From Paraplanobispora takensis (GTDB taxonomy: Bacteria > Actinomycetota > Actinomycetes > Streptosporangiales > Streptosporangiaceae), in the NCBI RefSeq assembly GCF_016863195.1, contig NZ_BOOK01000070.1, positions 1 through 43,569 on the forward strand: a stretch of 43,569 nucleotides of DNA. Direction: 5' to 3'. The notes under the pieces are model-generated. The model made no database searches and had not been told where the DNA came from. It saw only the letters and a list, made by a program, of their open reading frames with translations. Of the stretch, positions 10,895-18,960 are shown piece after piece; the stretch's first letter is position 1; the number at the start of each line of letters is the position of its first letter. The position numbers and the translations under genes were made by a program.

Positions 10895-10935
10895 GGGCGC
10901 TCCTCGCCGGTAGCCGGGCGAAATCCCGACAGTGA

Positions 10936-10960
10936 CTACCCACCGTGGCGCGACACATGC
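10936..10960 (-). promoter_or_regulatory. Sigma-B-like promoter of the membrane-protein gene
   Basis: On the minus strand, GCAT (10960-10957), 15 bases, GGGTAG (10941-10936). The -10 box is good. The -35 box fits only the loose GNNT consensus. The start codon is at 10894. Confidence 0.35.
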
Positions 10961-11158
10961 GTTCTGTACCAGATCATGGTTGAACACCCTGGGCTCATCT
11001 TGAGGAGCCTTCACATCGCCCACTGATCGAAGCCGGCGGATGGGGAGCCGCCAGAATCCGCAGGCGAGGACGTGTGCCAGGTCTACCGTCGGACTGTTCC
11101 GAACCATCTGCTGTGTGACGGTTGGTACCCGTCCGGCCACTGAAGGCGTCCGGCTGTG

Positions 11159-11183
11159 GGTTCAGAGGGTTTTCCGGGGGTAT
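11159..11183 (+). promoter_or_regulatory. Sigma-B-like promoter of the second zinc dehydrogenase
   Basis: GGTT, 15 bases, GGGTAT, 52 bases before the start codon at 11236. Same spacing as 4466-4490. Confidence 0.5.
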
Positions 11184-11235
11184 CGGCCTGAGGGGCCGCC
11201 CGTGGGGAGGGCGGCATCTGCGACGGGGGATGATC

Positions 11236-12396
11236 ATGAAGGCAGTGGTGTACGAGGGGCCGCGGCAGGTCAGTGTCAAGGAGGTGCCGGACGCGCGGAT
11301 CGAGCGGCCGACCGACGTCCTGGTGCGGATCACCTCGGCGAACATCTGCGGCTCGGACCTGCACATGTACGAGGGCCGCACCGACTTCGAGCCCGGCCGC
11401 TGGTTCGGGCACGAGAACCTGGGTCAGGTGGTCGAGGTCGGCGCCGGAGTCGACAAGGTCCAGGTGGGCGACTGGGTCGTCCTGCCGTTCAACATCTCGT
11501 GCGGGCACTGCAAGAACTGCGAACGTCAGCTGACGAACTACTGCCTGACCGCCCAGCCGGAGCCGAAAATGGCCGGCGCCGCCTACGGCTTCGCCGACAT
11601 GGGCCCCTACGGCGGCGGGCAGGCCGAGCTGTTGCGCGTGCCCTGGGGCGACTTCAACTGCCTGCGGCTGGGCGAGGACGCCGAGCAGCGCCAGAGCGAC
11701 TACGTGATGCTCGCCGACATCTTCCCGACCGGCTACCACGCCACCGAGATGGCCGGCGTGCAGCCCGGCGACCAGACGGTCATCTACGGCGCGGGCCCGG
11801 TCGGGCTGATGGCCGCCCTCTCGGCGACCATCCGAGGAGCGAGCAAGGTGATGGTCGTCGACCGCCACCCCGACCGGCTGCGCCTGGCCGAATCGATCGG
11901 CGCGATCGCCATCGACGACTCCAAGGTCGACCCGGTACAGGTCGTGCTGGAGGAGACGATGGGGCTGGGCGCGGACAACGGCTGCGAGTGCGTCGGCTAT
12001 CAGGCGCACGAGCCCGACGGCCAGGAGCAGCCCAACCTGACGATGAACCGGCTGGTCGCCTCGGTGCGCTTCACCGGGAAGATCGGCTGTGTCGGCGTCT
12101 TCGTGCCCCAGGACCCCGGAGCCGGCGACGAGCTGGCCAAGCAGGGCAAACTCGCCTTCGACTACGGCATGTTCTGGTTCAAGGGCCAGCACATCGGCAG
12201 CGGCCAGGCCCCGGTCAAGAAGTACAACCGGCAGCTGCGCGACCTGATCGCCGCGGGCAAGGCCGAACCGTCCTTCATCGTCAGCCATGAGCTGCCCCTC
12301 GACCGCGCGCCAGAGGCCTATGAGCACTTCGACAAGCGGGATGAGGGCTGGACGAAGGTCGTCCTGCACCCGGCGATGGCGGGGACGGGTGCCTGA
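11236..12396 (+). CDS. Zinc-dependent alcohol dehydrogenase, formaldehyde dehydrogenase-like (second copy)
   Basis: A 386-residue medium-chain dehydrogenase. The start is ATG 11236, because GGGGGA then sits 6-7 bases upstream. The ATG at 11230 is too close to the same site. Zinc ligands lie in NICGSDLH and GHE. The structural lobe is CGHCKNC with a further Cys in NYC. The nucleotide fold has GAGPVGL. The long insertion with GYQAHEPDGQEQPN and the C-terminal GQAPVKKYNRQL region resemble glutathione-independent formaldehyde dehydrogenases. It is related to, but clearly different from, the enzyme at 5242-6417. It was followed directly by a PfpI-type gene that is now broken. Confidence 0.88.
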   Translation: MKAVVYEGPRQVSVKEVPDARIERPTDVLVRITSANICGSDLHMYEGRTDFEPGRWFGHENLGQVVEVGAGVDKVQVGDWVVLPFNISCGHCKNCERQLTNYCLTAQPEPKMAGAAYGFADMGPYGGGQAELLRVPWGDFNCLRLGEDAEQRQSDYVMLADIFPTGYHATEMAGVQPGDQTVIYGAGPVGLMAALSATIRGASKVMVVDRHPDRLRLAESIGAIAIDDSKVDPVQVVLEETMGLGADNGCECVGYQAHEPDGQEQPNLTMNRLVASVRFTGKIGCVGVFVPQDPGAGDELAKQGKLAFDYGMFWFKGQHIGSGQAPVKKYNRQLRDLIAAGKAEPSFIVSHELPLDRAPEAYEHFDKRDEGWTKVVLHPAMAGTGA

Positions 12397-12397
12397 C

Positions 12398-12480
12398 ATG
12401 GCCGCAGAGCTGAACGGACGCCGCATCGCCGTCCTCGCGGCCGACGGGGTGGAGTGAGTCGAGATGGAGCGGCCGCCACC
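12398..12480 (+). pseudogene. PfpI/DJ-1-type amidotransferase fragment
   Basis: ATG 12398 lies one base after the dehydrogenase stop and begins MAAELNGRRIAVLAADGVE, the N-terminal strand of PfpI-like proteins. It then stops at TGA (12455-12457). The same frame continues VEMERPPPADRP, where intact relatives read roughly VELxxPxxA, so the stop probably replaced a Gln codon and everything beyond about 12480 has decayed or been deleted. It is a remnant of a dehydrogenase-PfpI operon. Confidence 0.55.
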
Positions 12481-12637
12481 AGCTGACCGGCCGCCGCCAC
12501 CGCGGCGACCGCCCGACCGCCACGCCCGGCCGCTGCGCGAGCGCATCACAGCGCGCCGTGGCGACCTGACCTGGGCCCGCGCAACGTCCTGTGGAGGATG
12601 TCCCGCGGTTCGTGGAACTTGAAGGGCGGCCCCGTGG

Positions 12638-13325
12638 TCAGGCGACGTTCTCGTTGTAGCAGCCTGAGGCCGTTTTTTGGGGTGCGACGTGCCGTTGCAG
12701 GGCGGCCTGGAGCTTGGGCAGGTGCAAGAAGCCATCGACCCGGCGGAACTGCTTGGCGGCCTCGGCCATGCCGGCCGCGCACCAGCGCAGCGCCATCTGC
12801 CCGTTCTTCCAGTTCTTGACGTTGATCGCATGGTCCCGGCAGATGGAGATCATCGACTCGATCGGGTTGGTCGAGCGCAGCGTGCGCGGCTCGCGCAAGG
12901 ACACGACCAGCTCCCGGGCCAAGGTCGCGTTCTCGGTAAAGCCCTCGGCCAGCGCCAGCGGGTGCTTGCTGCCATCGACGCCGATCCCCAGTGCCACAAT
13001 GCAGGTGTGCTCGCCGAAGTGCACCCCGTCCAGCATCAGCGCGGCCAGCTCAAGCTGCGATAGGTCGGCGCTCATCAGCGCGGGCGGCCAGGGCGCGTTC
13101 GGTGGCGGCGATGAACCGCCGCGAGATCGCCGGCTTGGAGGTGCCGGCCGCGGCGTCCTTCACCCGGGTGCCGACCGGGTCCAGGCCGAGCCGGTAGCGG
13201 CGGTGCGCTCGGGGTTGTGCTTGCCGCATGGGCCGCACACAGCGGTGACGTCCTCGTCCAGCAGGGCGAACATCACCGCCAGGCCGGATTGCACGGCCAG
13301 GGCGAGTTCAAGCTCTACGAGCTAA
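12638..13325 (-). pseudogene. IS256-family transposase remnant
   Basis: The intact frame from 13075 down reads LELAALMLDGVHFGEHTCIVALGI, then jumps from ELVVSLREP straight to RTLRSTNPIESMISICRDHA, and ends with MALRWCAAGMAEAAKQFRRV. These are hallmark IS256/mutator transposase segments. About 150 residues of the catalytic core between them are missing in frame. Upstream, in other frames, DPVGTRVKDAAAGTSKPAISRRFIAATERALA (13050-13200) and a VMFALLDEDVTAVCGPCGKH-type start (up to about 13325) show the N-terminus behind frameshifts. No terminal repeats could be paired. The element is inert. Confidence 0.75.
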
Positions 13326-13459
13326 GTGACGAAACCCCAGGTCAACGAAATGACCATTCGCACTCGGGCGCGCCGACTTCTCAACTTGCGGGAATTGGCA
13401 TTCTCGGTAGTTGTCGACTTCACAGCACGACGCAACGGATACGACTTACTGATTTCTAA

Positions 13460-13469
13460 TTTCTAGAAA
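13460..13469 (+). promoter_or_regulatory. AT-rich promoter/operator before the coiled-coil gene
   Basis: A perfect palindrome TTTCTAGAAA, followed by TAATAATGCTAGAG, lies just before GTG 13492. It may be an autoregulatory operator overlapping a -10 box. The base composition contrasts sharply with the coding DNA on both sides. Confidence 0.35.
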
Positions 13470-13491
13470 ATAATAATGCTAGAGTGTCTGA

Positions 13492-14700
13492 GTGGCCGAG
13501 AACGCACAGCTGGGGGACAAGGGCACGCTGACGCCGTGCAAACACTGCGGGACGCCGATCGAGCAACGGCCCGGGCGGGGACGCCCGCGCTCCTACTGCG
13601 CGCAAGGGGACTGCCAGGCGGCGGCCAAGCGGGAGCGGGAGCTACGGCGGGCCACCCCCGGGCTGGAGGGCACGCTGGCGCGCGCCGAGGAGTTCTACGA
13701 ACGCATGGAGAAGGGCATGGCCTCGGTGATCGAGCCGTTGGCCCGGGTGCTGGCCGAGGAGCTCAGTCCCGCCGGAGTGGAGGCCAAGCTCAGCGCGATG
13801 CAGGCCGAGGCGCACACCCGGGTGGCCATCGCACGCACCGAACGCGAACAGGCCTTCGAGCAGGTACGGCTGGCACGCGAGGCCGCCGAGCACGCCCGCC
13901 GTGAGCGCGACGATATGGCCCGCCGGGCGGCCGAGGCCGACGCCGAGCGCGATACCGCCCTGGCCGACGCCGAGACCGCGCGGGAGCAGGCGCTGGCGGC
14001 CCTGCGCGAGGCCTCGGCCACCGAACGCCGTGCCCGCAACGCCGAAGCCGAGGCCCGGCGGCGCGCCGAACAGGCCGAGGCCGCCCGCGACGCCGCGGCG
14101 CGAGAACTCGCCGAGCGGGTCGAGGCCACCGAAAGGTCGGCGGCCCAGCAGGTGCAGGCCGCCCGCGACCAAGCCGCCGAACGCGTCGCCGAAGCCGCCG
14201 AACGCGCCACCAGCGCCCAAGTTCAGGCCGAGGAACTACGGCGCGAAAGCACCCACGCTGCGGCCGAACGCGACGCCGCCCGTGCCACCGAAGCCACCGC
14301 ACGCAAGAGCGCGGCCAAGGCCGAACAGGCCTCAGCCGCGGCCGCCGCTCGCGCCCAGGCCGCCGAAGCCGAACGCGACCGGGCCCTGACCCGCGCCCAG
14401 AGCGACGCCGAAGCCCGCGCCCAGGCGCTGGCCCAGGCCGCCCAGGCCCGCCAGGAGGCCACCCGCGCCGCAAAGCGCGCCGCCGACGCCCAAGCCCAGG
14501 CCGAGGAACTACGGCGCGAAAGCACCCGGGTACTGGCCGAACGCGACAAGAGCGTGATGGACCTGGCGCTGGAACAGGCGCGCACCGCCGACCTGCGCGA
14601 GCAGATCGAGACACTGCGCGCCGAGGCCGCGCGTCTGCTCGAGCGGGCGGTCGCGGCGGAACTACGCGCCGGCGGCCCGAAGGCGGGCGGGCAGAGCTGA
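13492..14700 (+). CDS. Cys-cluster and long coiled-coil protein, KfrA-like
   Basis: A 402-residue protein from GTG 13492. Residues 16-38 carry a zinc-ribbon-like cluster (CKHCGTPI, then SYCAQGDC) with basic flanks. From about residue 55 to the end it is almost pure Ala/Glu/Arg coiled coil, with heptad-like runs such as REAAEHARRERDDMARRAAEA. This layout (small basic DNA-binding-like head, long coiled tail) resembles plasmid KfrA-type nucleoid or partition proteins, but the head here is a Cys cluster, not a classic helix-turn-helix. A 31-bp segment (14224-14254) recurs at 14497-14527, showing internal duplication. There is no ribosome-binding site. The upstream DNA is AT-rich with TTTCTAGAAA at 13460-13469. 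It lies beside IS debris and may be of plasmid or ICE origin. Confidence 0.7.
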   Translation: MAENAQLGDKGTLTPCKHCGTPIEQRPGRGRPRSYCAQGDCQAAAKRERELRRATPGLEGTLARAEEFYERMEKGMASVIEPLARVLAEELSPAGVEAKLSAMQAEAHTRVAIARTEREQAFEQVRLAREAAEHARRERDDMARRAAEADAERDTALADAETAREQALAALREASATERRARNAEAEARRRAEQAEAARDAAARELAERVEATERSAAQQVQAARDQAAERVAEAAERATSAQVQAEELRRESTHAAAERDAARATEATARKSAAKAEQASAAAAARAQAAEAERDRALTRAQSDAEARAQALAQAAQARQEATRAAKRAADAQAQAEELRRESTRVLAERDKSVMDLALEQARTADLREQIETLRAEAARLLERAVAAELRAGGPKAGGQS

Positions 14701-14806
14701 GAGGCGGACAGGCCCGCAAGGGGGCACACGGACATCACACCGGCGCAGGGCGTCGCAGACCTTCGTAAGCCTTCGCAGGCCTTGCCGGAAATCGGTGCCC
14801 GCGCGA

Positions 14807-14833
14807 TGTCGAGAACGACCGGCGGGCTCCGTC
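14807..14833 (+). promoter_or_regulatory. ECF42-type promoter 1
   Basis: TGTCGA (14807-14812), 17 bases, CGTC (14830-14833), 51 bases before the PPOX gene. TGTCGA with CG[AT]C is the published ECF42 promoter pattern. The cognate sigma factor is encoded at 15917-17074. Confidence 0.65.
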
Positions 14834-14884
14834 CCCGGGACATCGGCGGCCATGACGGGCCGCCCGCCCGACGAAGGAACGACC

Positions 14885-15382
14885 ATGGACCACGACGAGA
14901 TCACCGAGATCCTGAACCGGCCGCTCAGCCAGGAGCTGCTGGCCCGCGACCTGACCCGCCTGGCCTACGTCGCCACCGACGGCACACCGCGCACCATTCC
15001 GATCGCGTTCACCTACAACGGCACGCACATCGTCATGTGCACCTCGACGAACGCGCCGAAGCTGCGATCCCTGCGCGCCAACCCGATGGTCGCCCTGACC
15101 GTCGACACCGAGGTGCACCCGCCGAAGATCCTGCTCATCCGCGGCCGGGCCGAACTGGACCCCGTCGAGGGCATCCCGGATGAGTACCTGCAGATGAACG
15201 GCAGCTACCAGATGACCCCCGAGCAGCGGATCACGTGGGAGGCCGAGGTCCGCTCGCTCTACGACGGCATGGTCCGCATCGTCGTGACCCCGACGTGGGC
15301 GAAACTGATCGACTTCGAGACGACGCTGCCGAGCGCGGTCGAGGAACTCCTGCGACAGCGGCAAGAGCGTGCGCCCGCCTGA
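14885..15382 (+). CDS. Pyridoxamine 5'-phosphate oxidase-family flavoprotein
   Basis: A 165-residue split-barrel protein from ATG 14885, with GAAGGAAC as ribosome-binding site. The segments LAYVATDGTPRTIPIAFTYN, KLRSLRANPMVALTVDT and ILLIRGRAEL are the conserved strands of the PNPOx-like fold that binds FMN or F420. Whether it uses FMN, F420 or haem cannot be decided. It lies behind an ECF42-type promoter and upstream of the YCII and sigma factor genes, so it is very probably a member of the ECF42 regulon, possibly a small redox enzyme. Confidence 0.85.
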   Translation: MDHDEITEILNRPLSQELLARDLTRLAYVATDGTPRTIPIAFTYNGTHIVMCTSTNAPKLRSLRANPMVALTVDTEVHPPKILLIRGRAELDPVEGIPDEYLQMNGSYQMTPEQRITWEAEVRSLYDGMVRIVVTPTWAKLIDFETTLPSAVEELLRQRQERAPA

Positions 15383-15413
15383 AAAATCCACCCGGAGAAA
15401 TACTCCGGCACGA

Positions 15414-15440
15414 TGTCGAGAATCCGTACCCCGCTCCGTC
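15414..15440 (+). promoter_or_regulatory. ECF42-type promoter 2
   Basis: TGTCGA (15414-15419), 17 bases, CGTC (15437-15440), 62 bases before the YCII gene. Spacing is identical to promoter 1, and the surrounding bases are similar (GATGTCGAGAA and GCTCCGTCCCCG in both). Confidence 0.68.
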
Positions 15441-15502
15441 CCCGCACCGAAGTCCCCGCACCGAACGCGGCCACAATGGACCGCCCCACCCAGGAGATCA
15501 CG

Positions 15503-15910
15503 ATGGCCAAGTACCTGTTGCTCAAGCACTACCGGGGCGCCCCGGCACCGGTCAACAATGTACCGATGGACCAGTGGACGCCCGAGGAGATCTCGGCGCA
15601 CATGAAGTACATGGAGGACTTCGCCGGCCGCCTGGAGGAGAGCGGCGAGTTCGTCGACGCCCAGGCGCTCTCCCCGGAGGGTACCTTCGTGCGTTACGAC
15701 GGCCGGGGACGGCCACCGGTCACCGACGGCCCGTTCGCCGAGACCAAGGACCTGATCGCCGGCTGGATGGTGATCGACGTCGAGAGCCGCGAACGGGCGC
15801 TGGAGCTGGCCGCTGAGCTGTCGGCCGCCCCGGGCGCCGGCGGCGAACCGATCCACGAGTGGCTCGAGGTGCGCCCGCTGCTGAGCGCGCCCCCGACCAT
15901 CACGGAGTGA
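15503..15910 (+). CDS. YCII-related (DGPF domain) protein
   Basis: A 135-residue protein from ATG 15503 (MAKYLLLKHYRG) with AGGAGA upstream. It has the ferredoxin-like YCII fold, with the signature VTDGPFAETKDLIAGWMVIDV. DGPF proteins are the constant neighbours of ECF42 sigma factors and are usually their main targets. Their biochemical activity is unknown. An ATG at 15476 in the same frame would add nine residues, but it lacks the good ribosome-binding site. The gene ends six bases before the sigma factor start. Confidence 0.88.
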   Translation: MAKYLLLKHYRGAPAPVNNVPMDQWTPEEISAHMKYMEDFAGRLEESGEFVDAQALSPEGTFVRYDGRGRPPVTDGPFAETKDLIAGWMVIDVESRERALELAAELSAAPGAGGEPIHEWLEVRPLLSAPPTITE

Positions 15911-15916
15911 CGCACC

Positions 15917-17074
15917 GTGGATGAGGCCCTGCTGCGGACCCTCACGCCCACGGTGATCGGCATTCTCGTCCGCCGCGGAGCCGACTTCGCGGCGGCCGAG
16001 GACGCCGTACAGGAAGCCCTGCTCGAGGCCCTGCGCGTGTGGGCGGACGATCCGCCGCGCGAGGCCAAGGGCTGGCTCATCACGGTGGCCTGGCGCAAGT
16101 TCCTCGACGCCGCCCGCGCCGACAGCTCCCGGCGCCACCGCGAGGAACTCCTGGAAACCGAACCCGCCCCCGGCCCCTGCGAGGCGGCCGACGACACCCT
16201 CCGACTGTACTTCCTGTGCGCGCACCCGTCCCTGACGCCCGCCTCGGCCGTCGCGCTCACCCTGCGCGCCATCGGCGGCCTGACCACGCGCCAGATCGCG
16301 CAGGCCTATCTCGTGCCCGAGGCGACCATGGCCCAGCGCATCAGCCGGGCCAAGCGGACCGTCTCCTGCGTCCGGTTCAACCAGCCCGGTGACCTCGCCA
16401 CGGTGCTGCGCGTGCTCTACCTCGTCTTCAACGAAGGCTACTGCGGCGACGTCGACCTGGCCGCCGAGGCGATCCGGCTCACCCGCCGGCTGGCGGGTGA
16501 AACCACACACCAGGAGGCGGCGGGCCTGCTGGCGCTCATGCTGCTGCACCACGCGCGGCGCCCGGCACGCACCGGCCCCGACGGCAGGCTCGTGCCGTTG
16601 GCCGAGCAGGACCGCAGCCTGTGGGACACCTGCCTGATCGCCGAGGGCGTGGACATCCTGCAGGCGGCCCTGGCCCGCGACCGGCTCGGCGAGTTCCAGG
16701 CCCAGGCCGCCATCGCCGCGCTGCACGCCGACGCCCGAACGGCCGAGGAGACCGACTGGGTGCAGATCGTCGAGTGGTACGACGAACTCGTGCGCCTGAC
16801 CGGCAACCCGCTGGCCCGCCTCAACCGGGCCGTCGCCCTCGGCGAGGCCGACGGCCCGCGGGCCGGGCTGGCCGCCCTGGCCGGCCTCGACCCCGATCTG
16901 CCCCGCCACACCGCCGCCGCGGCCTACCTGCACGAGCGCGCCGGTGACCCGGCGGCCGCGGCACGGCTGTACGCCCAGGCCGCCCGGTCGGCACCCAACC
17001 TGCCCGAACGCGACCACCTCACCCGCCAGGCCGCCCGGCTCAACGCGCAGCTGCGCGGCCACGCCGCGACATGA
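15917..17074 (+). CDS. ECF42-family RNA polymerase sigma factor with C-terminal TPR-like extension
   Basis: A 385-residue protein from GTG 15917. Residues 1-75 form sigma region 2 (RGADFAAAEDAVQEALLEALRVW). Region 4 lies around 105-150 (LTTRQIAQAYLVPEATMAQRISRAKRTV). The remaining roughly 230 residues are the helical, TPR-like extension typical of the ECF42/SigJ-like group (LLALMLLHHARRPARTGPDGRLVPLAEQDRSLW, HERAGDPAAAARLYAQAA). No anti-sigma gene is next to it, as is usual for this group, in which the extension is thought to control activity. It should read the two TGTCGA-N17-CGTC promoters directly upstream and so also drive its own gene. Confidence 0.92.
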   Translation: MDEALLRTLTPTVIGILVRRGADFAAAEDAVQEALLEALRVWADDPPREAKGWLITVAWRKFLDAARADSSRRHREELLETEPAPGPCEAADDTLRLYFLCAHPSLTPASAVALTLRAIGGLTTRQIAQAYLVPEATMAQRISRAKRTVSCVRFNQPGDLATVLRVLYLVFNEGYCGDVDLAAEAIRLTRRLAGETTHQEAAGLLALMLLHHARRPARTGPDGRLVPLAEQDRSLWDTCLIAEGVDILQAALARDRLGEFQAQAAIAALHADARTAEETDWVQIVEWYDELVRLTGNPLARLNRAVALGEADGPRAGLAALAGLDPDLPRHTAAAAYLHERAGDPAAAARLYAQAARSAPNLPERDHLTRQAARLNAQLRGHAAT

Positions 17075-17099
17075 CCGGCACCCCGGGCGCGCCGCTGCC

Positions 17100-18953
17100 T
17101 CACACTTCGGCCTGCAGCGCCCGGCTCACCGGACGGCGGCCACCCAGGCGGGCGGGCAGAGCGGTCAGGACCGCCACGACGAGCACGGTCCCGGCCACCA
17201 CCACGAGCAGTTGCCACAGCGGCGGGAGCGCCGCGTCGTTGCCGTTGTCGTTCATCGCGTTTATGACGGCCAGCAGTACGGCACCGCCCGGGAAGATGCC
17301 CAGGACGGCACCGGCGAGCGCGGGCAGCACCTGCGCGCCCGCCAGCGCCGCACTCATCGCGGCGGGGGTCGCGCCCAGGGCGCGGGCCAGCGCCGACAGG
17401 TGCCGGTTGTCCAGCACGGTCGCCCAGGTCAGGAAGACGGCGTTGACCCCCGCCAGGCACAGCAGGATGAGCGTCACGATAAAGAGCACCTGACCCAGCA
17501 GCGCGGCCTGGGCCGCATCGTACAGGCCCGCCAGCCGCTGGGCGGCGAGCCCCGCCCCGGCCGACAGCGCCACGACGATCCCGCTGACCGTGATCGCGAT
17601 GCCGGCCACGGTCAGCGCGAGGCGGCGCGGCCGGCGGGCGGCGACCCGCACGGCCAAAAGCACCGGGACGGGCAGCCGCGCCGACACGGCGATCAGCCAG
17701 CCCACCCGGCGGGGCGGGCGCACCGAGGCGGCCAGCGCCCCGAGCGTGCCGGGGCGGGCGGCGCGCACCACCGGCGGGCACGTCGCGGCCACCGCGACCG
17801 CGACCGCCACGGCGAGCACCACACCGGCCGTGGACACGGTGATCGGCGCGGTGCCCGCACCGCCGATGAGACCGGTACCGGGGCCGGTGAGCAGCGGAGC
17901 CGTCAGCGCCCCGGCCGCCAGCCCGGCCGCACCCGCCACGATCGCCACCACAACGTACTCGGCCAGCAGCACGGCGGCCACCAGGCCCGGTGTGCCGCCG
18001 ACCGCCTTCAGCAGCCCGACGCGCCTGCTCTGCTCGGCCATCCGCCCGCCGACCAGCACCGCGATGCTGGCCACGGCCAGCAGAGCCAGCAGCCACGACC
18101 CGAACACCAAGATCACCTGCGCGTCCTGGGCCAGCTCGGTGCTCTCCTGGAGGATGTACTGCCAGGAGAGCAGGTACGGCACGCCCTTCGCCCCCTGAGC
18201 GCCCATCCGGAGGTTGGCATCGACGAACGCCTGGGCCCGGTCCGGGTCGGCCAGCTTCAGGTTCATCACATAGCCCAGCGCGTCCGGATCAGAGGTCAGG
18301 CCGCGCACATCGGCCTCGGTGAGCCAGAGCAGGCCGGGGTTGCGCACCGCCTCCCGAGCCGATCCGGCAACCGCTCCGGTATCGGCCGGCTCGCCGTCGG
18401 CGCGGCAGGCCAGAAGACAGAACGCCTCCGGGTAGGGCGGCATGGCGGCGGTGATGGCGACCCCAGCGACCTCGAACCACTCACCGTCCAGCGTGAGCCG
18501 ATCTCCCACGCCCACATCCAGCGCCGCGGCGAAGGCGGCCTCGACCACCACGCCGCCCTCGCGTACCCAGCCGCCCCGTACCAGCTGCGGCCGGTCGAGC
18601 GGCGCATCCGCGCCGCGGCGCCCCACGGCCTGCACATCCCACGCACCGCCGGAGGTCTGCAGCCGGGCCCTGAGGACCGGGTACGGCCCGCCGCGCTCGA
18701 CGACGCCGTCAGCGCCGGCCAGTTCCTCCAGCCGGGCGAGCCCGGCGGAGCGGCCGACGCCGGCGACCACATCGGGCCCGTTGGTGGCCTCGCGGGTGCT
18801 GCGGTAGGGGTCACCGGCCGCCTCGCTCAGGACGAGCCCGAGCGTCAGCGTCGTGGTGGCCGCCATGATGGCCAGCAGCAAGAGCGCGGTCTCCAGGCGG
18901 CGCCGCCGAAGATCGCGTACGGCCAGGCGGCCCACCAGCAGGATGCGGCCCAT
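17100..18953 (-). CDS. FtsX/MacB-type ABC transporter permease
   Basis: A 617-residue protein starting at ATG 18953 (MGRILLVGRLAVRDLRRRR) with GAGGAAG upstream, 7 bases after the ATPase stop. An N-terminal membrane helix (LETALLLLAIMAATTTLTLGLVL) is followed by a roughly 200-residue extracellular domain. Then come FtsX-type membrane blocks (VFGSWLLALLAVASIAVLVGGRMAEQSRRVGLLKAVGGTPG, and a duplicated second block near the C-terminus, LIVTLILLCLAGVNAVFLTWATV, then LARALGATPAAM). These exporters use ATP to drive mechanical movement or lipid/peptide release rather than classic import. Last gene of the PadR operon. Confidence 0.88.
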   Translation of the reverse strand: MGRILLVGRLAVRDLRRRRLETALLLLAIMAATTTLTLGLVLSEAAGDPYRSTREATNGPDVVAGVGRSAGLARLEELAGADGVVERGGPYPVLRARLQTSGGAWDVQAVGRRGADAPLDRPQLVRGGWVREGGVVVEAAFAAALDVGVGDRLTLDGEWFEVAGVAITAAMPPYPEAFCLLACRADGEPADTGAVAGSAREAVRNPGLLWLTEADVRGLTSDPDALGYVMNLKLADPDRAQAFVDANLRMGAQGAKGVPYLLSWQYILQESTELAQDAQVILVFGSWLLALLAVASIAVLVGGRMAEQSRRVGLLKAVGGTPGLVAAVLLAEYVVVAIVAGAAGLAAGALTAPLLTGPGTGLIGGAGTAPITVSTAGVVLAVAVAVAVAATCPPVVRAARPGTLGALAASVRPPRRVGWLIAVSARLPVPVLLAVRVAARRPRRLALTVAGIAITVSGIVVALSAGAGLAAQRLAGLYDAAQAALLGQVLFIVTLILLCLAGVNAVFLTWATVLDNRHLSALARALGATPAAMSAALAGAQVLPALAGAVLGIFPGGAVLLAVINAMNDNGNDAALPPLWQLLVVVAGTVLVVAVLTALPARLGGRRPVSRALQAEV

Positions 18954-18960
18954 GGCTTCC

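Larger units (their letters stand above)
10895..11235. other. Divergent promoter region
   Basis: About 340 bases between two divergently read genes. It contains one sigma-B-like promoter for each direction (10936-10960 minus, 11159-11183 plus). No credible gene lies inside. Confidence 0.5.
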
